64,000 bases of DNA, taken from Telopea speciosissima. Lineage: Eukaryota; Streptophyta; Magnoliopsida; Proteales; Proteaceae. The notes under the pieces are model-generated. The model searched no databases. It was not told the DNA's origin and saw only the letters and a program-made list of their open reading frames with translations. The translations under genes and the position numbers were made by a program. The stretch spans positions 10,434,001-10,498,000 of the forward strand of contig NC_057916.1 in NCBI RefSeq assembly GCF_018873765.1, given 5' to 3'. Shown here piece by piece: positions 36,801 through 48,800 of this stretch; position 1 is the first letter of the stretch, and each line of letters starts with the position of its first letter.

Positions 36801-39800
36801 ATGGAGGGATGTCCTAGCCCATCAATGCCACTGATAAATAATTATAATTTTTTTTTTAACTTTCTAACTCACCTTTCTTTCTTACCAAACAAATAGAATG
36901 AAGAAAGTGAATTCACCATTTCTTGGACTCTAATTTCTTTAACTAGATATCTGCCTTACACTGTTCATCAAGAACACGAACTCACAAATGAGAAGATGCA
37001 TGATCAAATCAACAAACGCAAAGAAGCAAAAAAAAAAAAAAAAAAAAAAAGCCAAGGAAAACGATGATTCCTACCAATTTACGAACTCAACTGGTTTGAT
37101 TAGGAGCTGAAAATCATCAAAATTAACACCAAAAAAAAAAAAAAGATTAAAGAGAGACTCTTGATCTAGTTGAGCTTGCTTTGATCGAGTGGTTCCTGAA
37201 AGAAGAAAACGAACACAAATTGCCTAGGCTTTGAAATTCTACAGTGATGGTCCGAAAGCAGGAACAGAACAACTAGTGCTTTTCGGCTCAGCAGTTATGG
37301 AATCTTATCACACATGGTTTAACAGTAGTAGCTGTTATGGAATCTTATCACGCTTTTCAGCTCATTACGAAACCATGCGTGAAAAGTTTAAATAACTGCT
37401 GAGCCGAAAAGCACTAGCTGTTCTGTTCCCGCTTTAGCATTTGATCATCACTGCAGAATTTCAAAGCTCAGATAATCTGTGTTTGTTTTCATCTTTTAGG
37501 AACCACTCAATCGAAGCAAGGTCAGCTAGATCGAGAGTCTCTGTTCAAATTTTTTTTGTGTGTGTTAATTTTGATGATTTTCAGCTGCTAATCGAACCAG
37601 TTGAGTTCGTAAATTGGTAGGAATCATCGTTTTTCTTGGCTTTTTTTTTTTTGGGCTTCAAGGCGTTTGTTGATTTGATCCTGCATCTTCTCATTTGTGA
37701 GTTCGTGTTCTTGATGAAGAGTGTAAGGCGGATATCTGGTTAAGGAAATTAGAGTCCAAGAAATGGTGAGTTCACTTTCTTCATTCTATCTGTTTGGTAA
37801 TAAAGAAATGAGAATTAGAAAGTAAAAAAAAAAAAAAAAAAATAAAAATATATATATATATATATTATAATTATTTCTCTTCTTTAAGGATTAGTGAGAT
37901 TGTGTCACATGTTATTATTATAGTTTGAGAGAGAAACCATCCCAACATAACTATAGATAGCAATATGAACAGAAATGTAACTATGGACAGCAATACGAAT
38001 AGAAATGAGACTAGGAAATTTAATTTCATCTCTGTCCTTGGAAGAGATAACTCCCCATGGCTCTAGATTCACCTGGACTAATAAACAAAAACCACCAGGT
38101 CTAATCAAGGAATGCTTGGACAGAGCCTTTGGTTCTTCAGATTGGTTTTCCTCCTACCTTTTTGTTGGGATCAATAAATCCCTGCTCTAGGGTCGGATCA
38201 TAACCCCATTCTTGTTAACACTTGTGTGCCAAATAAGTCCTACAAAAAATTATTCCATTTCCAGGATGCTTGGACTTATCATTCTGAATTTCTTCCTTTT
38301 TGTCATACTTCTTGGAAAAATCTTGGCCATGACCTTCTGGAATCCAAACTTGCAAGCATGGCAAGAATCCTCAATCACTGGCACCATCACACTTTTGGCA
38401 AAATTGACAAAATAAAGAATGAGTTATTGAATAATCTGTCAAAGTTGGAAAATTGCAATGCCTCCCCTCTTCTAAGGATTTGTGTACAACATCTACACAA
38501 ATTGATTGGATCCAGAGAGCAGAGGAAACTTTCTGGCTATAAAAATCTAGACATATGCATGGTTTAAAGTATCGACCGATACGATACGATACGGACCGAT
38601 ACGATACATACCGATACGTCTCCTTTTTTTAAAAAAAAATGAATTGTCTCGAATTGTATCGAAATGTATCGACCGAGACGGGCCGATACGATACCATCGA
38701 TACGTCCAGTAAAGGGTTCAGTGGGTGGTTTAATACGTATCGATACGTATCGGCCGATACGGCTCGATACATACCGATACATCACCGATACATACCGATA
38801 CGTACCGATACCATCGATACATTGCATAAAAAAGCCATTTTCACTCACAGATTTGATACAATTCCTAATCTAACGAAAAAATGAAGGAAAACTCTCAACC
38901 AAGAGTCTAAAATCTTGCATTTAATCTTGGTTTTTCACACTTTTAAACTAAAAAATGAATGAAGGAGTGCTACAACATCATCCTTTGCATCATCCAATAC
39001 TCTTCATGGCTATAGACGATTACAACATGGGAGAAACTTCATCTTTTATAACAATTTTAATTTAATGCACTTGTTTGGTTATACGTTATTCACCATTTCA
39101 GGTTTTATGCATGACACTTATTATATATTGCTTATTTATATTGTTTTTTGTTCCAAAAGTGTATTTCCATGTGTATCTTGACCATTTCTATGCGTATTTG
39201 TATTGTTCAATACGTATCTCCGAAACGATATGATACGTCTCTTAAAATCACCCGACTGATACGATACCCGATACTGATACTTTAAACCTTGGACATATGT
39301 ACATAAAGGATGGAGACTGGAACACTAAATTCTATCATACAGTCTCCAAAATAAATCTTAGGAAAAGAGGGCTTCACTTTATCATTAATAACAATGGGGA
39401 CAGACTGGATAACCAAATGGATATTGCTAATGAATTTATTCCTCATTTACAAGGAATTTTTCATTCCTCCAATCCATTAGATCCATCCTTTGTAGAATTT
39501 GTTTTTGATAATGTTATTACCAAAAGAGACCAAACCTACATTTACAAATTGCCTGAGTTGGAGGAAATAAAACAAGTAGTTTTTTCTATTGGAGCTCTCA
39601 AAGCTCCTGGTTTTGATGGGTTCTAGGCTAGTTTCTACCATAAGTTTTGGAACTTGATTGCTTCTGATGTTCTAGTCTTTGTTCAACAATTCTTTCAGGG
39701 ACACCCCCTCCCCTCTGGAACTAATCACATACTCTTGTGCCTCATTCCCAAAAAAGAGATTGTAATGAAGGTGACTGATTTCAGACCAATCAGTCTTTGA

Positions 39801-42800
39801 AATGTGTCATATAAATTAATTGCAAAACTGTTAGCTGGCAGATTGAAACCTCTTCTTTCATCCTTTATTTCTCCATTCCAAGCGGCTTTTATCTCTCGCA
39901 GGCAAATTTGGACAACATTGTTATTGCCCAAGAAAACTTCCATTATCTGTCCCATGAAAAGGGCAAATCTGGTGTAGTGGCAATAAAAAGATACGTCTAA
40001 GGCTTATGATAGAGTTGAATGGAGATTACTTGAAGGCATTTTCAAGTTTCTTAGTTTTGGGACATCATGTGGAAATCTAATCCATAATTTGATATCAATC
40101 TCTTCCTTTTCCATTAAGATTAAGGGCAGTCCTTTTGGGTTCTTCCATCGCTCCCGAGGACTTAGACAAGGTTGTCCTTTAAGCCCTTACCTGTTCCTTA
40201 TCGTAATGGAAGTATTGTCCAAGTTACTAAATGTCTTCAGAGATATGGGGATGTTTAAAGGTATAAAAATCTCAAGATCAACCCCTGAAATCTCTCATCT
40301 TTTCTTTGCAGATGATACATTTATTTTCTACAGAGCTACTGAAAATGATATGCTTACCATTAAAGTAGTCCTTGACCTCTTTGTAGATCTCTTTGGTCAA
40401 GAAATTATTTTGGGAAAAGTGGATTATTTTTTAGTAGAAATGTCCCACAGACTGAAAGAAATAGACTTAGCTCTATTCTAGGCATCCAAAATGACAATCC
40501 TAGCACATCTTATTTGGGTACAAACCTTCTACCCCTGAGATCTAAAGTTAAAGAATTGGGAAGCCTAGTGAATAGAATCAAGTCTAGGTTATCTATTTGG
40601 AAAGCTAATCATCTCTCTTTTGTAGGTCGAAAAATTCTTATCCAATTAGTCCTTAGTTTATACCTGCCTACTTAATATCCTCTTTCCTTTTTCCTTTAAA
40701 GGTTTGTAGGAGCACTGACTCAATATATCTGAATTTTTGGAATGGTGGAGGAAAATCCCATTTGATCTCATGGGATAGAATTTGTTCCCCCCCCCCCCCT
40801 CTTTTCTGTGGGAGGTCTTGGGTTAAGAAAGGCTGAAATTCATAATAAATCTCTGATATTGAAATTAGGGTGGAGACTTCTCAATCAACCAGAAGACATG
40901 TGGGCCAAACTATTAAATCATGTACTTTAACAATTCTTCCATCTTCCATCCAAAGGTAAGGAGACAAAAAGGATCTTGGACCTGGAACAGCATTACCCAA
41001 ATGTTTCCAGTCCTGAAAGGTATGGTTTTTCGTAAAATAGGTAATGGTCACAACTCCTTTTGGCATGATCCTTGGATAGCTACAATTCCTGGACATAATT
41101 GATCTAGTATAGCTCCTACTAATGTAATTAATGTGCCTGCCTGCAATGCCTTGGATAATTTTGATTCTCTACACACTTCATTTACTAATGATTTGCAAAA
41201 TTACTTTGCTTCAGCTTGTGGTAATATTCAATTTGTCAATCGAACAGATGTTTGGTTATGCACTATTACTAATTCATCTGTTTTTTCTACTAAGAAAGTT
41301 GCACAAGCTCTTCTACATTCTACCCCTTCACACACTCAATGGTGGAGGTTCTTCTGGAAAATTCCAATCCATCTTAAGCTCAAAATTTTCTTTTGGCGTG
41401 TGCTGAATAGAGGGTTACCTGTCAAAGCAACCCTTTCAAAGTCGACTCATATCGACCCAGCTTGTGTCTTTTGTGGGACACATGTGGAATCTATTTGGCA
41501 TCTTTTGGTCTCTTGTGAGTGGACAAAACATATATGGGCTGCGGAACCTTTAGGGCTTAGAACCGAACACATATCTTTCCCATCTTTATTACAATTTTGT
41601 GAGTCCTACACTCTAAGCAATTTCAAAGATAACGCCATGACAAGATGGTTTTTTTCTGTTTTCATCATCTTTTGCTATTTCATTTGGATTCACAGGAACA
41701 AAGTTCTATTTCAGAGGGTTAAGCCAGACCTGTTATGGATTATGACTATGGCTAACAAATGGCTCTATGAGCTTTCGGTTAACCCACCTTGTATTGATTC
41801 TTTTGAATCTTCAACATGTTACACGAATGGGCTCAATAGCTTATCATCTCTGGATAATCTACCAGTTTTTAATTTCTCAATTTTGTTATGCGCAGGAGTT
41901 GCTGCTTCAGAACTAAATAGATCTGGTTAGGCTTTTGCAGTTCTGCTGCAAGGAGAAATTCAATTTATTTCTGTAGGTTTTTTGAGTACTAACAATGTTC
42001 TGGAAACAGAACTGTTTGGCATTCCTCAGGGGATGGAGTTTGCTGCCAAACAAGGATACAACATCAGGGAGGTGTGGTGCAACAACAACGAGATCATGGA
42101 GTTGGTCAATAACCCCTACAAATCAGTCCGCCAGCTACCATTAATATATCTTGGTCTTACTGATGTAAACTGGCTGTCTAAAACCAGCCGCAGGTGTAAG
42201 GATTCTTCCCTACACCAGCATAATTAGCCATCGGGTAGGTGTAGGGATTCTTCCCTACACCAACAGCAATCGTGGGGATTTAGATTAGTATTTGTTTTTA
42301 TTATGTTTTATTCTTTATTGAGATGTAATTCTAATTAGGATTCCTAGTTCAAATCTGAATTAGAAGTCCTAGTTTTGAGTCTAGTCCTAGTTGGCATTCC
42401 TATTCCTATTTTGAGTCCTAGTCCTAGTTAGGATTTATATTTCATGTCCAGCCTTGAAGGCTATATAATGTAAGAGCTCCATTGAGCCCCCACGATTTAA
42501 TGAATAAGAAATTTGCTTTGTTGCATTCCACTATCCTGAGATAGGCTGTGAAGGTGAGGCTGAGATAGCCTTCACGAGTTCACTGTCTCTCTCATTCGTG
42601 TGCATTCAGATTTGTTCAAGTTTGCTACTGCTGATTGTTTGAAGGTTCATGGCTCAGTTATCCAGATCTGCTACCAGTTCAAGGATCCATCCAATAACCA
42701 GTAAGTAAATCTCCATCCCCAAACCCTTCTGTTCCTAACCCTCTAAGCCAAACCCTAATATCCCTCCATCTCCAAACATCACTTCCATAACCTAAAACCT

Positions 42801-45800
42801 GCCCAGCCTGATTCCACCATTAGAAGCAGCCCAAACTTGGACCAAATCTCCCCCTCACTGTTTGGGAAACTCAATCCAAGCCCCTAGCCATAATACTCAT
42901 TATAAACCCTAGATCCCTACATTAATCTCCTTCTCAAACCCTAACCCTATCTTCACTATTTATCTAATTCCACCCTAGCCAATCCATTAAACCCTAGTAA
43001 ATCCTGGTTCTGGTTCTAGTTAGCTTTATCCCCATCTAGGATTACATTATTTGGTATCGAGCCTAGCTATGGGTTCTCCAAAATCAAGTAATCCAACCAC
43101 TCTACAAAGAATCTGAGATAGTCAAGGTTTTATCTCGAAGATGTGAAGACCATCAAGCAACAGGTTGATGTGTCTTGTCACAACAAGGTCCTCTGCACCT
43201 CCACAGCAAATATCACAAACTGAAGCTGCTGCTTCATACACTAACAACCGACATCCACGTAGGTTACCACAGAGGGTTCCCACATTACAGACACACAGGA
43301 TCAACAACAATTTTGCCTATGAAGAAGATGAAGATCACGATGGAAATCAGTATTACCGTGATGATAAGCATAAGGTAAAACTGGATCTGAAGGAATATAA
43401 CGGGAAACATGACCCTATTGCATTCCATGACTGGTTGAGTGCTCTAGATGACTACTTCAAGTGGTTTCGGTTGTCTGAAGACCGAAAGATGCACCTGGCC
43501 ACGACTAAGTTAACTGGAGGAGCCAGAGATTGGTGGCGTACACATGAAGACAGGTTGATCCGTCGTCACATGGAACCAATTACTTGGGCAGCTATGAAAG
43601 AGATTCTCAAAGAGAAGTACTTACCTCCTTCTTATCAGAGGCGTTTGCATGATCAACTGAACACTATACGACAAGGTACCTTAACAGTTGAGGAGTATAT
43701 TGATAAATTCAATGACTTACTCTCACGTACGGGTGTAGATGAGAATGATGACCAGCTTAGATCCCGTTTCAAGTTGGGATTGAGGGTTGACATTAAAGAC
43801 AAGATAGGCATGGTTGAAATATATAATTTGAATCACTGTTTTGAAAAGGCCATGGATGCTGAAGATTTAATCAAGGCTGCCCCACGAAGATTCACACCGC
43901 AGTCCGGTGATATTAGGAGAACCTTTACTCCTAACAGATCTAGTGGTTTCCCTACCCGAGCTCCACCAACTACAGAGGAAAAGGGTAAGGCCCCCATGGG
44001 TAGTCAAACACCTAACAAGTGTTTCCATTGCCAACAAGATGGTCATTATGCAAGTACTGCCCCCAAAGAGGGAAGTCCAATTCAGTGATTGCAGCCATGG
44101 AAACTAGTCCAGATGTCCAAGTTTGTGACCCGCAGTTTAATGACAATTGGGCCGTTAATGCTGCTCTTGAGGGAGAAGACTATGATGATACTTTGGAAGA
44201 CGGAATTTATGAGGTAAATGTAGTAACTCGCATTCTGGTTGCTGAATCTAAAGGAGAGGACTGGCATCGACATTGCATCTTTTATACACTGATGGATAGC
44301 GGGACAGCAACAGCACAAGTGATCGTGGACAGCGGTAGTTGTGTCAACGTGGTTTCTAAAGCTTTTGTCATTGAAGAGAAGCTTAAAGCTGAACCTCACC
44401 CACAACCATACAAGGTATCCTTACTTAATAATGATACTTTAGAGGTTAATCAGCGATGCTCAGTGCCACTCAAGATTTCTGGTTACGAGGAGAATGTCTG
44501 GTGTGATATAATTCCTATGATTCTGACTGATGTTTTACTTGGGAGACCATGGATATATGATAACAATGTATTGACGGGAGGTACAAAAAATCAGTGTTTC
44601 TTTGACTTCAAAGGGAAACCACTGGTTCTCAACCCCCTCAATGTACCATTGATGAAGCCAAGGCTTAGAGCTGCCCAGCTGAAGCGACAACAGGTCTTGA
44701 AAACTATTGACAATAGACAGCCAATGAAAGGAGGGTCAAGCAGCAAGGCACCACATGCTAGTACTAGTACTACTAAAGCACAACCCATGGAGCAACGAAT
44801 TCTGTCCCTGCCTCACCGAGAATTCCTTACTACAAGTGAAGAGACAGGGTTGATACTAGCCCTGGTCACGAGAGCAGTGTCACCAACCCCTACCACTATT
44901 CATCCCAAGTCCATAAAAGATCTGCTTGATGATTTCTCAGATCTAGGAAGCTACCTCCTATGAGGGATATTCAGCATGCCATTGATCTAGTACCAGGTTC
45001 GGTGCTACCAAATCTGCCCACTTATCGTCTCAGCCCTACTGAGCATGCCGAGCTCAAGAGACAAGTGGATGACCTGATTCGCAAGGGGTTTATTGTTGAG
45101 AGCATGAGCCCATGTGCTGTTCCAGCATTACTTACTCCAAAGAAAGATGGTACATGGAGGATGTGTATTGATAGCAGGGCAATAAACAAGATCACCGTCA
45201 AATACAGGTTTCCTATTCCAAGACTTGACGACATGTTAGACATGCTCACAGGTGCTTCCATCTTTTCAAAGATTGACTTCAAGAGCGGATATCATCAGAT
45301 TCGGATCCGCCCAGGAGATGAGTAGAAGACTGCTTTCAAGACAAAGGATGGTCTATATGAATGGAAGGTGATGCCTTTCGGTCTCACAAATGCTCCAAGC
45401 ACCTTCATGCGTGTAATGACACAGGTACTTCGTCCATTCATCGGTAAGTTTCTTGTGGTTTACTTTGATGACATTCTTATCTACAGCCACACCACCAAGG
45501 AGCATCTTGATCATCTAAAGCAAGTTATGAGAGTGTTTCGTATAGAGAAACTCTTCATCAACCTCAAAAAGTGTTCTTTTATGTTACCTAAGGTTATCTT
45601 CCTTGGGTTTATTATATCTTCAGCCGGGGTTGAAGCTGATCCGGAGAAAGTGCAAAGCATAGTCGATTGGCCAGTGCCACACACCTTGACAGAGGTTAGG
45701 AGTTTCCACGGCCTAGCATCTTTTTATCGGTGTTTTATTCGGAACTTCAGCGGCATCATGGCACCCATTACTGAGTGCATAAGAGAAAGTAAGGGCAAAT

Positions 45801-48800
45801 TCCAATGGACACCGGCTGCTACCAAAGCATTTTCCTTGATCAAGCAAAAGATGACCGAGGCACCTGTTCTACGGCTCCCAAACTTTGATGTCATATTTGA
45901 GGTGGCTATAGATGCATCCCATGTTGGGATTGGAGGAGTTCTCATGCAATCAAATCATCCCATTGCCTTCTATAGTGAGAAACTCAACGATGCTAAGCGG
46001 CGTTATTCTACCTATGATTTGGAGCTTTATGCAGTGATCCAGATTATAAAGCATTGGAGACACTACCTTGTGGGCAAAGAATTTATTCTATACTCTAACC
46101 ATGAGGCCCTTAAGTATCTCCATTCTCAGCGATCCATAAGCAACCGCCATGCTAAATGGATCGCCTATCTCCAGGAGTTTCATTTTGTTCTGAAGTACAA
46201 GGCAGGCAAAGAGAACCAGGTCGCTGATGCGCTAAGTAGGAAAGTTCTCACCCTATCCACCTCTTCTACTCACAGCACAGGCATCGAACATATCAGAGAT
46301 GAGTACACGGCTGATGTTGATTTTTCCCCCATTCATACTACATTACAGCAAGGCGGAACTGATGCCAAATACTCCCTACGTGATGGATATCTCTTCTTCG
46401 GGACACGCCTATGTATCCCTAACACATCCCTTCGGCAGCACCTCATTCGGGAACTACATGGCGGTGGCATGGGAGGGCATTTTGGCATTAGCAAGACATA
46501 TGCTGCAGTTGCTGATTTGTATTATTGGCCACATCTTCAGCGTGACGTCCAACAGGTGATTCAGCGTTGTCGAGATTGTCAGCTTGCCAAGGGTGATAAG
46601 CAAAACACGGGCCTCTACACACCTCTTCCAGTGCCTCATGCACCCTGGTTACATATCAGCATGGATTTCGTTCTCGGTCTCCCATCTACATGGGAGCGTC
46701 ATGACTCTATATTTGTGGTGGTGGACAGGTTTTCGAAAATGGCTCATTTCATTCCCTGTCGGAAGACATTTGATGCCAGTCACATCGCCAAGCTCTTCTT
46801 CAAAGAGGTAGTACGTATTCATGGGCTACCCGAGTCTATTGTTTCTGATTGTGATGTCAAATTCACTAGCTATTTTTGGAAGACCTTGTGGATGAAGACC
46901 AATACCAAGCTGAAGTTCTCCACCACCTTTCATCCTCAAACAGATGGGCAGACTGAAGTGGTTAATCGCAGTTTAGGCAATCTCCTCCGATGTCTTGTTC
47001 GTGATCATGCGAAAGATTGGCCTTCTGTCCTTGATATTGCCGAGTTCGCGTACAATAGTTCTGTCAATCGGACCGCTGGCCGTACTCCATTTGAGATTGT
47101 TTTGGGTTTGCAACCCAAGCGCCCCATGGACTTGCTTCCTCTTCCTTCTCATGTTCGTGTTAGTGTGGACGCTGATGAGTTCCTCCGCCACATCACCGAG
47201 GTCCATACCGACGTTCACCGACGCATTGCTATTAACAATGAAGGTTACAAGGCAGCAGCTGATCGTCATCGCCGATATGTGGAATTCCAACCTGGTGATT
47301 TGGTGATGGTCCGTATTTCTCCTGAGCGACTTCCTCCTGGAGCCAATCATAAGCTCCACCCTCGCAAAATGGGTCCTTTCAAGGTGCAACAACGCATTGG
47401 GACCACTGCCTGTATGCTCGAGCTTCCTCCATCTATGAAGATTAACAATGTTTTCAACGTGGCCGATCTCACTCTTTATGTCGGCCACCATTCGGACGAC
47501 GGTGATACTGCACATGCTCTCCGCCTCCCACAGTTTACCACTCCTACTGCTGATGTCATTGAGAATGTGCTTGATAACAAGTTTACTACTATGCGGGGTG
47601 GTCGCGGCTATTACTCTTTCCTTGTTAAATGGAAGGATCGCCCTGATAGTGACAGTACCTGGATTCACGCCGACGACTTCAGGCGCCTTGATCCTGATCT
47701 CTACGAGCGGTACATGTCTTTCATCCATTTGTCGGAGACGAATGTTTTTGAGAAGGGGGGAGTTGATGTAAACTGGCTGTCTAAAACCAGCCGCAGGTGT
47801 AGGGATTCTTCCCTACACCAGCATAATTAGCCATCGGGTAGGTGTAGGGATTCTTCCCTACACCAACAGCAGTCGTGGGGATTTAGATTAGTATTTGTTT
47901 TATTTGTTTTTATTATGTTTTATTCTTTATTGAGTTGTAATTCTAATTAGGATTCCTAATTCAAATCTGAATTAGAAGTCCTAGTTTTGAGTCCTAGTCC
48001 TAGTTGGCATTCCTATTCCTATTTTGAGTCCTAGTCCTAGTTAGGATTTATATTTCATGTCCAGCCTTGAAGGCTATATAATGTAAGAGCTCCATTGAGC
48101 CCCCCACGATTTAATGAATAAGAAATTTGCTTTGTTGCATTCCACTGTCCTGAGATAGGCTGTGAAGGTGAGGCTGAGATAGCCTTCACGAGTTCACTGT
48201 CTCTCTCATTCGTGTGCATTCAGATTTGTTCAAGTTTGCTATCACTGATTGTTTGAAGGTTCATGGCTCGGTTATCCGGATCCGCTACCGTTCAAAGATC
48301 CATCCAATAACCAGTAAGTAAATCTCCATCCCCAAACCCTTCTTCATAACCCTCTAAGCCAAACCCTATTATCCCTCCATCTCCAAACATCACTTCCATA
48401 ACCTAAAACCTGCCCAGCCTGATTCCACCATTAGAAGCAGCCCAAACTTGGACCAAATCTCCCCCTCACTGTTTGGGAAACTCGATCCAAGCCCCTAGCC
48501 ATAATACTCATTATAAACCCTAGATCCCTACATTAATCTCCTTCTCAAACCCTAACCCTAACTTCACTATTTATCTAATTCCACCCTAGCCAATCCATTA
48601 AACCCTAGTAAATCCTGGTTCTGGTTCTAGTTGGCTTTATCCCCATCTAGGATTACATTACTTACAGCCCACATAGCCTCGAACTCTAGTCTTTTTATTT
48701 TCATTCCTGATGTTCTAATCTTTTCCTTACTTTGTGCTATTGCTAAATATATGTATGTTAACCAAGAGCAGATACAGTTATCCAACAATATTGTACAGTC

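Larger units (their letters stand above)
42161..48660 (+). mobile_element. Ty3/Gypsy LTR retrotransposon with chromodomain
   Basis: Fossil element in plus orientation, 6.5 kb, inserted in the L1 LINE with a 5-bp duplication CTTAC (42156-42160 and 48661-48665). Parts in order: 5' LTR 42161-43049; primer-site region just after it; gag about 43.2-44.0 kb with a CX2CX4HX4-type knuckle start; protease with DSG near 44.33 kb; reverse transcriptase with YFDDILIYS near 45.46 kb; RNase H about 45.8-46.25 kb; integrase with an HHCC zinc finger near 46.45-46.6 kb; a chromodomain near 47.56-47.72 kb (chromovirus type); purine tract; 3' LTR 47764-48660. It looks full length but has about two to four breaks in its coding frames. 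By eye the LTRs differ at about 20 sites plus a few indels, near 2 percent, so the insertion is recent, probably around a million years or so. Confidence 0.93.

Noticed and set aside
38580-38830. CRISPR-like or satellite array of GATAC words
   Set aside because: The words have irregular spacing and no unique spacers, and lie inside a transposon with clear ends in a plant genome.
46973-47728. Long open frame on the minus strand opposite the Gypsy integrase
   Set aside because: It mirrors the codon structure of the plus-strand integrase and chromodomain region and matches no family. Other antisense frames in the element were dropped for the same reason.
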